Source of the DNA: Isoetes taiwanensis
Lineage: Eukaryota; Streptophyta; Lycopodiopsida; Isoetales; Isoetaceae
Length of the DNA: 64,000 bases
NCBI GenBank assembly: GCA_021234155.1
Contig: JAJEKV010000033.1
Location: forward strand, 4,693,454-4,757,453
Direction: 5' to 3'
The notes beneath the pieces were generated by a model. It was not told the DNA's origin and did not search any database. It saw nothing but the letters and a program-made list of their open reading frames with translations. The position numbers and the translations under genes are program-made. Below, piece after piece: positions 24,749 through 38,137 of the stretch; positions within the stretch are counted from its first letter, which is position 1, and each line of letters starts with the position of its first letter.

Positions 24749-26750
24749 ATGTCCCGTCCGGAATTTCACGCCAAGAACTCCTTTTCTCGACGGCTCTCGC
24801 TTGAGCCCATCGGGCCGAAAACCGTTTCACATGTATGGATCTGCTTATGACATAGAGGGAGGCCATCTTCTGGCCTAGGGCCTCCGGCCACCACCAACCC
24901 CTCGTGGTCCTCCGCTCTCGGCCCCAGCCTCCCCCCCCAAGCATGCCAACATTGCTCACAACCTCGCCACCTATCACTATCGAGCCCTATCAGCTCAACC
25001 TTCTCAACCGTGATTTCATACCCCCTCAACATGCCTACATCCATCATTCTTCGTGCCATACGCCTCTTCCTTCACAACCATCATCTCCCCGTGGGCAAGG
25101 ATATCCACACGCCTCTTTTGCTACCCAGAATATCCTTTCCCTACATTTTCCAATCGCCTCTTCCTCAAGCACAACCTTATAGATCTCAAAACCAATGCTC
25201 AAGCAACTTCAGCCAACCGCAGATCACCCCTTCATCGTGGTCCTTCGTGCACCATGCCACATCCACCTCAACCCCAATATCCTCACTATAATCGTTCCTC
25301 GCCCAGCCAAGCACTTTCACATCTACCTTCCGTGACTAAAACCGACTTATCCCACCTTTGGCAACACGAAAGGCAAACCCTTAGACCAAAGTGCTCAAAG
25401 CCCACATGGAAGAATTTGAGGCTCTAGCTGTCCTAAATGGTCATGCACAACCTCAATTGAAATTCCACATCTTTTTCCACCACCCCCTCAAGGTTTTCTC
25501 CTCATCAATGGCTCATGTCCAACAAAAGCCATTGGAAACAAGACGGGTCGAAATGCGAATCGCTTTTCTGCTCTCATTATGGGACCACTGATGATGATCA
25601 ACTTCATCTCAAGCAACTCAATGAACTTCAACAAGAGCCCACTGAGTCCGCCTTCGATTTTATGGGATCGACTTCACATTCTCGCTAAGCTCAAGGAGTA
25701 CCCCACACGAGCCGCATTTTGGTCCGGTTTCTCCAAGGACTTCCTCCAAATATTCGACTTCATGATCAATACCAAGGCCCCAAGACTTTGGACCAAAGCT
25801 ATCGACCTAGTCAATCACTCCGGCCAATGTTTCTCCCCGAGGCGTGGCTCTTCAAGAGCTCCCGCTCATTCCACCTCGCCATGGTTCCACAGACGGCCGC
25901 TCAGCCTCAACACGCTAATCCACGCCCTAGCCGATTGGTGCCATATTTGCAAATACCAAGGCCATTTGGCAAATGAGTGCAACTCCACCAATGGCCCGCC
26001 TCATTGCAAGTGATGCAACATGTGCAATCATGCCACCTAAGAGTGCACTCGCGACTCATCCCACACCGCTCAAGCAACAAAATGGTTTATCAAGTGCAAA
26101 CCACACCTCAAAGAATAATCGCACTATCGCCAGCCACCACTTCGTGCAACCCACTAACTCTATCGCCAATCAGAGCAACAACGGGACCCAACCCACGCAT
26201 TCCTTTTGATCCTTCTAAAGCTCGTTATCATCACCGCCAAGAATGGGGTCATACCACCACCTGTGTCCTCAACTTCCACAAGTTCGTGCATTCCCGCACA
26301 AATCGTACTACATCGGGCCCTTCACGGCTACCAACTCGATTGCTAATGGCAAACAAGGCCCGACCAGTTCTTAAGAAGCCACCAAGAGCCAAAGAATCAC
26401 GCTTATCAACCAGCCCAAAGAAATCAACCTCACCGGATCAACAAGCACGAGGAAATTTTTCGTGCACTTAATCCTCCAAATTCACCAAATTGGGTTGGTT
26501 TAGTTTCACGCCGCACTGTATGCCACGCCCTTGACCATTATTCAATGGCACGCAACCCCGCCTTTGCAAAGTGGACACCATTCCTCATGAGGATCTAAAA
26601 AAAGGTTCACTTTGCACCTCGACTTGAGAAGCTCATGCCACATGTCATGCCAAAAGTTCGCCAAAGCATTTTGAACCTCATGCACGCCGCCAAGGCCGCA
26701 CATTGGCAAATGTTCATGCCACCACCGTGAGCTCAACAAAGACAAGATAC
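24749..26750 (+). pseudogene. gag: gag region of copy C
   Basis: The start ATG at 24749 (MSRPEF...) corresponds to D's start at 45025. The region holds the proline-rich N-terminus, the gag core near 25340-25700, and a first zinc knuckle CHICKYQGHLANEC at 25939-25980. The second knuckle is near 26006-26046, where a stop has replaced its second Cys pair. Frames change repeatedly. Confidence 0.82.
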
Positions 26751-27049
26751 ACCTTCCACATCGCAACCTCCACGCCTCGCATGACGTATCCCAATATTGC
26801 CGCAGAGGTTGACTTACTCAAAGAAGTTGCCGCTTCACTACCACGCACTCCAAAGACCAAAGTGGAACCAGCAGATCCTTTTCTCATGTGCCTCTAGAAC
26901 TCCAAGAGAAGCTAGCCAAGATCAAAATTCCTTTAAGCTTGGCAACCATTTTGAAACTCGGCCCCGCCTCAAGGACCGCTACCACTCCCAACCGCTTTAG
27001 TTGGGGCCGGGTACCTCTACACCCACCTGGCCCATGCCACTTGGGTAAT

Positions 27050-30000
27050 CGCCAAGTCAACCATGTTCAAATAGATGGAGGTAGCGCAGCCAATCTCATC
27101 ACCTGATAAACTCCGCAAAACAAATGGGCATCACACAACTCTTTCGCGGCCCCATATGACATCAAGTTGGCTAATGGCCATATCACGCGACCTCAAGGCC
27201 ACACCTCTTCTTCACATCAACATCTGGTGATCTCCGCTTCCCCATGGAATTTGAGTTTGGAAAGTCGGGCGAAGATCCGTGACTATGAAATGTTGGTCGG
27301 CGCACCTTTTCTCCGCCAGCCAAGAGTATCCATTATCGGGCCACGGACCGCTTAGTCATCACCGATGGTCACCTCAATGCCACCATGGACTTGCAAACAA
27401 AGCAGATCATTTCGCTGGAACATGCGAACCCTCTCTCTCGCATAATGCATTCTCAAGAAGCTCGTAATATTTATCAAGTTCGCTCCACCTACGAAGTCCC
27501 GCCTCACATCCTAATTCCAATATGCCGATCCTTGGGGAGAAATGACTTTGATCGTGACCAGTCCGGGGGTCGCTTTGCTTGACCCTTTACCTGGCCTCCT
27601 TGCAATCGAATCCAACGTGGTTGATCACTTTTCGTGATGTCGAACCTCCCCGCAACTCCCCGCTGATGTACACGCCATGAAGCAACCTCTCACTGATGAA
27701 ACTCAAGAACCCTCTTTTTACCACGCAGTGCCACGATCCGTTATATGCTCCAACCTCCCCGCACACATTGTCCAGATATACAAGTAATACCCTATATTCG
27801 CATCGTAAGTCGAGATCGTGGACGGGCAACAATCAACCCGTCCCCGATTGTTGTCAAAATCTTCCGCCCCTTATCATAACAGGTCAGTCAAGCCGCTCAA
27901 AAAATTCAAACACATTTTCGCCGAGTTACAGAGATCTTCTGGGAATCAACAAAAGCTTGGGGAACTCACCATTCCTACCAAATCTGATGCACGCCACCGC
28001 TTTAGCAACGACATGATCGGCCAACCCTAATTACCGCGGATCGCGCCAAGGCGGAAATTGACAAACTCCTTGCCGCAGTTTGATCTATGAGGTCAAACAT
28101 TCTCAATGGGTGAGCCCCATCGCCATTGCCCTCAAACACAATGGTAAGATCCGCCTCCGGTGGACTACCTGAACTCAATCAGCCACGGAGCGGATCATTT
28201 TCCACTTCCCTTCACGCACTGTGTTCTCGAAGAAGTGGTCGGACATGAGATGTACCTTCATGGATGGTTTTTTCCGCTACAATCGATCTCAATCAAAGAA
28301 TCTGATCAACTCAAGACTACTTTCACCACCCCCGCGGGGCACTTTTGCCTACAAGGTGGTTCCTTTTGGATTATCAAACTCTCCATCAACGCTTTCAACG
28401 ATCATGCTCTCGCCATGATTTCATGAAGGAAAATCCCTTCTTGCAAATTTTTCAAGATGACTTCTCCGCCACAGCCCATGGTGACCATTTGATAAATTGG
28501 AACTCGCCTTCCGTAAATGTGATGAGTCCGCATTAGTCTCAATCCTGAGAAATGCACCTTTTGTGTCACCTCCGTGTTCTCGTTAGGCCATGTTGTCAGC
28601 AAAGAAAGCGTGTATCACCACAGATCCTCGCCAAAATTAGTTGTGTGCTCAAGGCTCAAGCACCAGCCAATATCAAGGAGACACGCTTCTTTCCCCGGTA
28701 AGGTCAATTATTACCCACCTTCATACCCGAACTAGCAGCCATTGCGTATCCCATTCATAAACTCACGGGTGACTTAATCCACCCGGGCTTGAATTCCCAA
28801 AGGATGTCGCTTCCAACAAATTGAAGCTTTTGCTTACTCGTGCACCGTTTTGTTCCTCCTCAATGGGACAAGCCCTTTCATGTTCATGTAGATGTCTCCT
28901 GCGCTTGCTATTGAGCTGTTCTTTTTCAAGAATATGATGCGCGACATCGACAAACCAAATCGCTACGCCGCCAGAAAACTCAATTCTCATTGAAAGCAAC
29001 TATTCTCCGCCACGTGAGCGGAAGCTTTGGGTCTCATTTTCTCGGTCCAACGCCTCACCACTACCTTTTGGCAGTCAAATCAAGTTCTTTGTGGACCACC
29101 AAGCACTCCTTTATTTGATCAACAAGTCCACGCCACGGGCCGCATTGCTCGTTGGGTCCTTCTTCTCCAAGAATTTGCTCCTTTTGAAATTGTTCATAAG
29201 GCCGGCAAATCTCATGTCGCCCCGGATTATCTTTCACGATCCACACGATGATCCTCAACCGGAGTCTCGACGCCTTTCCCGATGCTCACTTTTTTAGTCA
29301 CGGCAACACCACATTGGTTCCATGATTTTCAGCAGCATTCTCCTCACAGTGCTCTTCCACCGTAAGACGACGCCTTCCCTCGCCAAGCGACAATCCTGCC
29401 GCCATCAATTTCTCCGCGAGGTCCGCGGACTACACCATGGTTGCAGGACATCTCTACAAAAGGGTAAGGACACCATCCTTCGACGCCGTGTTCTACCTCA
29501 TGAAGTTCCGTGATATTGTTCGAGAAGCTCATCAAGGGCTAGGTGGTGGTCATTTTCATGGTGACACCACGCACGCAAAAATCCTTCTAGCCGGGTATTA
29601 TTGGCCCACGCCTTCAAAGATGCTCACGCCCACGCCAAGACGCGGTGACGCTTTGCCGGGCCGGTGGGACGCCCCACGCCCCGGACGCCTCTTCCCTTGA
29701 CACCGGCCGCCATGCCACTTCCCTTCAAAGAAATGGGGAATGGACTTTGTGGGACCTATAGATCCTCCCCGCTGCACACCCGCGTCTGCTACATTCTCGT
29801 TCTCACCGACCACGCTACCAAATGGGCGAAGCTTGTGCACTTCCGCATAACACCGCAGCTAGCACGCCTAGGGTCCTCTATCAACAAATTATCACGCTGA
29901 TTCGGCCCCCACCTGAGCTGGTCGATGATCGTGGTGTCCATTTCATCAATCATACTATCAAGGAGCCGACGGATTATCTCCCCGATACATCATCACAAGA

Positions 30001-30640
30001 GCACACCTTACTATCCTCAAGGTAATGGTTTGGCGTAGCACCAACAAAAACTCGTCACCATTCTCAAGAAAATTTGTGACGCTTCCCTCCCACGTGCATC
30101 GCGCAAAAAAACTTCCCATCGCTCTTTGGGCCTACAATACTTGTTTCAAGATTGCTACCGTCACACTCCTTTTAAATTGGTTTATGGTCGAAAGCTCTCA
30201 TGCCGCTTTGAATACATCCTTCCAACACTGCTTTCAACCGGCTACCGCTTCATAATCCACCCGCACGCACTCAAAGAAAGGGTCTATCAATTAGAACAGC
30301 TTGGATGAACTTCAAGGGATGCTTATATTCGTGTTCTTCATGGACAACAGCTTGCAAAAATCCTTATATGACAAACGTCCAAGACGAAAACATTCAAAGA
30401 AGGCGATTTGGTTCTTCTTTATGATTCCGTGTACAAAAATTTTCCCGTAAACTCAAGTTTCGCTGGCTTGGCCCTTATCAAATTGTTCAAGTGGTTAGAC
30501 CCAAATAAGCTTTCCAACCGGCAGAGTTAGATGGCACTCCATTACCTACATTGGTTAATGGTTTTCGCCTCAAAACATTTCATCACACGTAAAAGTTTAC
30601 AATCAACAAACCGATACAGCTTCAAGAAGCAAACACCACG
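27050..30640 (+). pseudogene. pol: pol region of copy C
   Basis: The protease DGGSAANLIT starts at 27074 and the flap MLVGAPFLRQ is near 27290. RT covers about 28080-28480 with FQDD at 28450-28461. RNase H covers about 28900-29260 (FVDHQALLYLINKST, then FEIVHKAGKSHVAPDYLSRS, a long in-frame stretch near 29180). Integrase covers about 29300-30260 with the H-H-C-C region, LTDHATKWA and DDRGVHFINHT. The GPYQIVQVV module is near 30470. It is broken by indels, but each domain is readable. Confidence 0.88.
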
Positions 30641-31591
30641 TAAAGTGACTAGAAAGGCGCATATTATATTATAGTGGATATTTTTACAAAATGCGGCACC
30701 GCCAAAATATTTCCGCTATGGGCACCGCCTTATATACAAAAAAACGGGCTCGTGAGCCCTATCTACTAAAAACTTAAGAGGAAAAACCCTCTACCCGGGG
30801 TTCGAAAGCGCAGGTGATGCGAGGGAGATGGTAGAGGTTCTCGCCAGATCCCAAATAAGGTGCGTAACCACCTCCATCCCGCTGGTCTTCGGTCCGGGAT
30901 GTTCAGCCATCCCGCACACCAGCCGCCCATTCTCACGCCACGATTGTGGCAGCCAGAGGTCCGCATAATTCATCTTGCGTGTAATCCACTCCCGACAGTT
31001 AAAGGGCATAGTGCGCCCTCGCTCAAACCAAAGAAGCAGCCATGCCGAAGCCATTGGATGCCTTTGTTTACTCCCCCTTTGTCTTATATAGCCAACCGAG
31101 GAACTCCTTGTCGACGTGGACCAATCAGAAATTGGCCAACGGTTTGCAATGCAAGGCTCTTTCTAAACCGAGAATCTTTTCTCCCAAGCAAATCTAGCCG
31201 TGGTACTCTCCTCCGACACATTCGCTTTCATGATATTGCACTTCGAAGTTGCCTCGCATTAAATGCCCTTTTGCTTCTTTTCATACCCGCAACAATTAAT
31301 ATGTGTCCTTTTGGCCACCTGTCACATCCGATCCTTCTCTCACGCCTCATCCTCACCGCTTCATTGCTTCTCCCTTACGCTTTTCGGGACTTAGCCAAAT
31401 TTTGCCTCTCAATACACTCCTTGGCATCTTTTCGGACACTGGCACCATCAACGGCTCCGCTTCACCCTCTTCATACCTCTTCCCCCGGTTAAGCCCCTAA
31501 AACCTTTTCGCTCCTCCTCGCCTTTTTGTCCTCCGTGCTTGGCTTTGGCCCTCCCGCCTTTGAATCACTCTTCGCTTCGCAAATCGTTACC
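30641..31591. other. Spacer between pol and 3' ORF in copy C
   Basis: The minus strand has ATTGG (31121-31125), CTATATAAG (31084-31092) and an ATG (31054-31052) opening an 87-codon frame down to 30791. The plus strand shows no recognised gene. The GGGCTCGTGAGCCC palindrome variant lies near 30747. Confidence 0.5.
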
Positions 31592-34528
31592 ATGGTTGCA
31601 CCAAGATTTTCTACACTTCAAGCTATCGCCCCCAAGGATCCGCTCTTTTTGAGTCTCAGATCCTTCTTGACGCCACCTTCCGCGGAAGCCCTTGTTGGCC
31701 CAAATAAAGAAGTCGCCGAACGACAAAAGCTTTTACGAATTCTCTCAAATGGAACTTCCGGCTCCCAATCCTCACCAACCGAAGCAGCTTCATCGCCAAT
31801 ATCGTTAATGGCCGAATGGATACACCAATCGCGGGTCGATGGCACCACCATTTCACCGACTCAACATTTGATTTCTCGAGGTATTTCATATTCCCTTGCA
31901 AACCCCTTGTTTATCATGGTCCGCCATACAGATCTAGATGTCACGTAGTTTGGTGCACCTCCTTATCATGCCAATGTGCATCGCCCGACCAATATCGACA
32001 AGCCTCACGAAAACCTTTGTTAAGTTTCGTATGCAAGTTCCTTGGGTATTCTATCAAGAACACCCATATCAATAAGCCTTTCTATAACATGGTCATCACC
32101 GCTACACACTCCAACCACCACATCGATTGGCCCCAATTGATGTTCTATCGTTTTCTCCAAGAAGTGGACCGCCTTCGGTGCCACTTCCATTTCTGAAGTT
32201 TCGTGGGAGGCCACCTTCAAGCTCTCATCCGGCCATTACTTCCCTCCCACACCACAAAATTCTCATAATTCCACTCAGCGTCCCTTCCACGACTAACCGA
32301 AGTTGGCACTTCATGCCCTTCTTCCACTGGGTCATGTCCAAAATCCGCCCCACCCATGTCACCATGTCTCCTCCTCCGCTACACCATCCGCCACACCATC
32401 TTTCCCAAACATCACAAACCGTGCAACAAACCGGCTCCACCACCACAACACCCTCGTCAGTTGTTGTATCAGTATCAGCAGGATGCTCAAGCTGCTGTTC
32501 TCAAGTTACAAGAAACCCAAGACGCTCTTATGAACGGGGTTCAAATGGCACTAGAGGCCTCTGATGCGGTACATCGGGACCTTCAAGCCGCCATCGCCTA
32601 AGTTGCAACTTTGAGGCCAAACTTCAAGACAAGCACGAGCTCTCTTTACAGGGGCTCATACAGATCTCAAAAGTGCACGGGATCAAGTCAGCCAACTTGC
32701 GGATCAATGTGCTCACCCAATCAGAAATTCAGAATTTATTGGAGCACAACAAGTCCAAAGAAGCTCTCCTGGGTACCAAGGACGCAGATATTGCTAAGCT
32801 CAACACCTTGTACTCCGAACTTTGTGAAAATTTCAGCACTCAAGTTCAAAACCTTACAGAGCGGGACGCTCAAATTGCCTCCTTGACGGCTCAGCTTTCT
32901 ACACAGACCTCTCAGCTCACCTCTCTTCAAGATCAGCTTACAGAGGTGCAGAAACTGAAGATTCTTGATGACGCGGAGATTGCCGTCTCAATACTGGGGG
33001 CAATCCTCCTCCCAGGTCAACACTTCTCAGAAACGGGTCCGTGACCAATCACGCCTGCTGCTAGAAAAGGACAACCGGATCCGTGATCTTGAACAACAGC
33101 TGCAGCAAGCTATTCAGTCTGCTGATGAGGCTCAAGCAAAACTTGACGGCCATACCGCCATTATTGACCGCGTAATGCATTTGGACTTCCCGTTCCTTCC
33201 TCGCTATCACGATTATGTGGTTGCTTCGCCCGCCACCTCTTCCTTTCGGCGGCATGCGCGATGGACCTCGTGAATATTCCCCGAAAGCCGCAGCATTTTC
33301 TTCTGATTTGGCCAGAACTCTCCATTGAAGACAAAGGGTTATCTTTGTGCCCTTTTGGTCTTTGATCTCCTTCGAGTTGTTCAGCCCATGGCTTACATAT
33401 TTCATGATTTCTATCCGGGTGATACACGTGAACACTTAGAGATGGGCCACGCCCGGCTCTTTCGTGGTGACCCCACATTTGCAATGGTTGCTTCAGATAA
33501 CAATCCATATCTTGCTGATCATGCTCGGACCCACACTCTTCATCGAGTACATGCCCGAGCTTGCCAATCATTTATCTCTCCTCGGCAAGCGGAAGCGCCG
33601 CAAAACAGATAAGGAAGTATCTAGGACATCCCGAGGATCTTCCCTATGCACAAATTTATATGCAAAGACCTCGCAGGTTATAATCAATTACGGGCTCGTT
33701 GGATAGCAAGGCGGTCCCCACGGATGGGATAGCCCTCCCCGCCAACTCTCAACTCTCTTCTCTTCTTTTGGGATCGTTGGTGTCAAGCTCTTGATCCGGA
33801 TCTTGTCGATCAATTCAGGGGAGACCGGCTCAGAACCCACGCCCACATGCATGGTTCCTTCTCCCTATGCTTCCCCGGGCGCATTACCTCCGCCCCAGTT
33901 TCCCGACTTCCGATTGGCGCCTTTGGGACCAAGGTCATGGATGGTCATGCGGATGGACTCCACCTCAGATCTCGGCGGATCTCCGGTGGGATCCACGCTT
34001 TGTTCGCCGCTCACATTGGGAAGAAGGTGCCACTGGATACCACCACGGGTGGATCTATATTGCTAATGGCGTGGTTGGCAATGGCGGATGCGCTTCATGG
34101 TCTTGACACCTTCTTGCGTAGATGCCACCACCTCACCCGATCCTTCAGTCCATCTTCAAAGTGTTTTGTGCTGCTCTCAAATGCATTTTGCTCGGCTTAA
34201 ATCGGCAAATCCCCATTTTTCATGCAATCCAAATGCGGTGTCAGTGCCTTTGGCCTCGAGACCTGCCTCCTCATAGAATGTCAGTACATTTCTTCAGACG
34301 CCCATGCTGCCCTTGAAGACATGGTACGATCTCGCTTTCTTATTGATGCAGATCCTGCCCTTGGCCACAACACTCCTCCTGCTCTTCAAACACGCCAGGA
34401 TCTCATTGCCCAGTACCATAATGGTGCCCGTCCTCACTCCCGTGAGGATCACTTTCAGACAGATGGCTTCCCGCCCTCAGAAACCCTTCCTCCTTTTCTT
34501 CACTCTGAGTGTCGTTTGGTGGGGGGGA
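31592..34528 (+). pseudogene. Post-pol ORF (env position) of copy C, best coiled-coil part
   Basis: The start is MVAPRFSTLQAIAPKD at 31592 in a CCATGG context. The N-terminal globular part runs to about 32270 and the Ser/Thr/His-rich linker to about 32440. The coiled coil at about 32450-33170 includes an uninterrupted 123-codon frame (32673-33044) with heptad-like blocks such as KDADIAKLNTLYSEL and RDAQIASLTAQLS. The C-terminal part has MAYIFHDFYPGDTREHLEMG (near 33388) and ends in a clean frame, 34222-34528, that runs on into the LTR. If undamaged it would be about 980 residues. No transmembrane or fusion-peptide segment is clear; function unknown. Confidence 0.7.
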
Positions 34529-34529
34529 G

Positions 34530-35100
34530 TGTTAGTCCTGTGCCTCCTAGTACAGGACTATTCATGCATACGACAGACCAGGTCAAGCTCAAGGATCCTC
34601 AGTCAGCCACGGGTCAGCCATCAAAGGCTCAGCAGAAGACCAAGCAGCAGACCACGCAGTCAAAGCCTATCAAGAGGCGCCGCACACAAGTGGACCCGTC
34701 CGCCAGCGTCGGCCCGGCCGCATGATTCTAGGCACTTCAAGAGGCACCGCCCACATTCCTCAGAAATCGGCCTCCTTCCAGAGTCGCACCGAGATCGGTC
34801 CAGTGTCTATATTGGGCCCAAGGCCATTGTACTATATATATGACTAGAGCTCGCATTACGAGTTCTAGATGAGTTTTGAGTCTTGTCTCCTTTCAATTCT
34901 TCTCTCTATTGCGAGCTCATGTATGTTCATCATTGATATCAAGGAAGCTTATCATTTTCCTCTCATTTGTTCTGCTTTCTTCTTCTTCTCTTCTTCTTGC
35001 AAATCCCGCATGACATAGTCCCCTGACTCTCCCTCCTTAGATCCACGGGTCCTCACAGAGGGCTGTCTTCCGTGAGTTCCCCAACCTAGACCCCAAAACA
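34530..35100 (+). repeat. 3' LTR of copy C
   Basis: It follows the purine tract GGTGGGGGGGAG (34518-34529), starts TGTTAGTCCTG and ends CCCCAAAACA at 35100, 571 bp. It is followed by ACGAC, the right-hand target duplication. Confidence 0.9.
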
Positions 35101-35189
35101 ACGACCCGTGCACATGCCTGGATCCTTGAGCTTGACCTGGTCCGTCAGAGTGCATGAATAGTCCCGTACCCGGAGGCATGGGACTAACA
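35101..35189 (-). repeat. Copy D 3' LTR, proximal ~89 bp
   Basis: On the minus strand it starts TGTTAGTCCC at 35189 and stops at the ACGAC where C inserted. It completes the LTR piece at 23627-24121. Confidence 0.85.
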
Positions 35190-35199
35190 CTCCCCACCA

Positions 35200-38137
35200 A
35201 ACCACACCTTTCGAGTGAAGAAAAGGAGGAAGTGTTTCCGAGGGCGGGAAGCCATCGGGCCTCAAAGTGATCCTCACGGAGTGAGGGCCGGCACCATTAT
35301 GGTAAGTGCTAATGAGATCCCGGGCGTATTTGAAGAGCAGGGAGGAGTGTTGAGCCCAAGGGCGTGATCGGCGCAATGAGAAAATGAGAGCGCACCATGT
35401 CTTCAAGGGCGCATGGGCTTCGAAACAAACCGCACTCCATGAGTAGGCAACTGAGACCGGGCACCGACGCCGCATTCGGATTACAAAGGAAAGATGGGAC
35501 GCCCGATTTAAAGAGCTGACCAGATGCATTTGAGAGCAGCACGTAAACCCGCTTGATCTGCAGATCAAGGATCGGTGAGGTGGCTGCATTCTCAAGAAGG
35601 TGTCAAGACCATGCGTAGCATCGCCAGGCGCTACAACCACGCCATTGGGAATATAGATCCAATTGGTAGTGTTATCAAGGGTGGCACCATCCTCCCAATT
35701 GAGCGGCGAACAAAACGGGATCCCACCGGAGATCCGGCCGAGATCCGAGGTGGAGTCCATCCAAAGATGACCATCCATGACCTTGGTCCAAAAGGGGAGA
35801 CGCCAATCGAGGTCAAGAACCTAGGGCGTGGAGGAACACCCGTGGAAGCATAGGGAGAGGGATCATGCCCGTATGCGGTGGCCGAGCCCGCCTCCCCAAT
35901 TCCTGGACAAGAGCCGGATCTAGAGCTTTGCACCAATGGTCCCAAAACGTAAGGTGGAGCCGAGAATTTACAGAGGGCTATCCCAACCCGTGGGGACTGC
36001 CTTGCTATCCGTGAGAGCACGCAGCTTGATTGTATCCCCGCCAGTGCTTTGATATAAACTTGTGCAAAGGGAAGATCCTGGATGTCCCGGATACTTCCTT
36101 ATCCGTTGCAGCGCTTTTGCCGAGAGGCAAATGATGAGCAAGCTTCGAGGCATGTACTCTTGATGAAGAGTGTGTGTCTGATCATGATTAGCCGATAGGG
36201 GATTGTTATCCAAAAGCAACCATTGAAGTGTGGGATCACCCCGAAAAGTTCCGATGTGGCCCATCTCTAATTTGTCCCGTATCGGCAGCCGATAGAAATC
36301 ATGAAAAATGTACGCCATTGGTGAACAACTCAAAGGTGATCATATCCTGATCGTCCACGAAAGGAATGAGATCAAAGACTAAAAGGGCGCAGAATAAATC
36401 TTTGTCTTCAACGAGAGAGGTCCGGCCAGATCCGAAGAAAATCTGCGGTCTGCTAGGGAACATCAACGGACCATCAGCCCCATGCCACTTCGAAGAAAAA
36501 GAGGTGGCGACGGGCAACCACATAATCCAGATAACTGGAAGGAACAGGGAAGTCAACAGGCAGGTTGCTAGCTATGGTAACATAGCCGTCAAGTTTGGTC
36601 TGAGCCTCATCAGCAGACTGAATAGCTTGCTGTAGCTATTGTTCGAGGTCACGGATCCGTTGTTGTCCTTTTCTAACGTAAGTCACGGACCCGTTCGGTA
36701 AGTCGCGTGACATGTGAGGAGGATTGCCCAGAGCATTGAGTCGAAGCACCCGCAATCTCGGCCATCGAATTTTTTACGTTTCAACCTCCGTAAGCTGTTC
36801 TTGGAGAGATGTGAGCTGAGAGGTCAAAGAGGCAATTTGAGCGTCACGCGCTGTAAGGTCTTGTGCTTGAATGTTGTAATTCCGAGAGAGGTCTGTATAC
36901 AGCGTGTTGAGTTTGGCAATATCTTTATCTTTGGCAACCAAAAGAGTCTCTCGTGCCTTGACCTGCTCCAATAATTCTTGAATGGTGGTCTGCAATTGTG
37001 CCTGCTGATCGGCAAGCTGAGTAATCTGATTTTGGGCAGCCTTGAGATCTTCACGGGCCCTGTAAAAGACTTCGTGCTTGTCTTGAAGCTGGGTCTCCGA
37101 GTATTCACTTGCGTGGTAGCGGTTTGAAGGTCACGATGAATCAAGGCCGGAGGCCTCCAGGGCCGTTTGAACCCCATGCATGAGAGCTTCTTGGGATTCT
37201 TGTAACTTGAGAGCAGCAGCTTGAGCATCCTGCTGATATTGATACAAAAGCTGGCGAGGGTGCGGAGGCAGAGGGGCCTGCTGTTGCCGTGTTTGTGATG
37301 TTTGGGAGATATGATGAGAACTGGAGGGCCTCGTTTCTGTAGAGGAAGAGGAGACAGTGACATGCGTGGTGTTATGCTGGACATGACCAGAAGAAGAAGG
37401 GCGTGAAGTGCCAACTGGTTGATTTTGAGGAAGGGAATGAAAGGACTGTTGAGTGGAAGCATGAGAATGAGGAGGAGAGGGAGGAAAATAATGACGAATG
37501 ATGGCTTGAAGATGGCCTCCCACGGAAACTTCAGAGATGGAAGTGGCAGCCCGAAGACGGTCAACTTCTTGGAGAAGACGGTAGAACAACAATTGGGGCC
37601 AATCAATGTGGTGGTTGGAGCGAGTAGCAGTGACCACTATATTATAGAAAGGCTTATTGATATGGGTGTTCTTGATAGAATACCCAAGGAACTTGCGCCA
37701 CAGAAACTTAACAAAGGTTTCATGGGGTTTGTCAATATTTGTCAGGCGATGCACGTTTGCATGATAAGCAGGAGCACCAAACTCAGTGACATCTAGATCC
37801 CCGTATGGCGCACCAAGATAAACAAGGGGTTTGCAAAGGGATATGGAATACCTCGAAATTAGGTGCCGGGTCGCTGAAATGGTGGTGCCATCGACCAATC
37901 GTAGTGTATCCATTCGGCCGTTGACGATGTGAGCGATGAACCGCCTCAACCGGTCCGGATTTGAGCCGGAAGTTCCATTTGTGAAAATTGTGAAAGCTTC
38001 TCGGCGCTCAGCGACTTCACGATTTCGAGCCAACAAGGGCTTCACCGAAAAGTGGGCGCCAAGAAGGATACCGACTTCGAAAAAGAGCCGGTTCCCCGAG
38101 CAAAAGCTTGAAGTGTAGGAAATTTTGGGGCAGCCAT
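35200..38137 (-). pseudogene. Post-pol ORF (env position) of copy D
   Basis: The start ATG is at 38137 (MAAPKFPTLQAF...). A nearly continuous frame to 37131 covers the N-terminal globular part (VDGTTISATRHLISRYSI; NIDKPHETFVKFLW; NTHINKPFYN; IDWPQLLFYRLLQEVDRL), the Ser/His/Gln-rich linker (about 37300-37480) and the start of the coiled coil (QQDAQAAALKLQESQEAL). The coil continues at about 36640-37120 (AKDKDIAKLNTLYTDL, RDAQIASLTSQL). The C-terminal blocks AYIFHDFY near 36300 and HGLDTFLRM near 35600 follow. There are at least four frame changes. This is the clearest view of the N-terminal domain. Confidence 0.7.

Larger units (their letters stand above)
24122..35100 (+). mobile_element. Ty3/gypsy copy C, full length, nested in D's 3' LTR
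   Basis: The 5' LTR is 24122-24703, the internal region 24704-34529 and the 3' LTR 34530-35100. Its two ends interrupt one minus-strand LTR, with ACGA(T/C) repeated on each side. It has the complete gene order gag, PR, RT, RH, IN, spacer, post-pol ORF and purine tract. Clean frames survive near 32350-33050 and 34222-34725; elsewhere indels are frequent. Confidence 0.9.
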
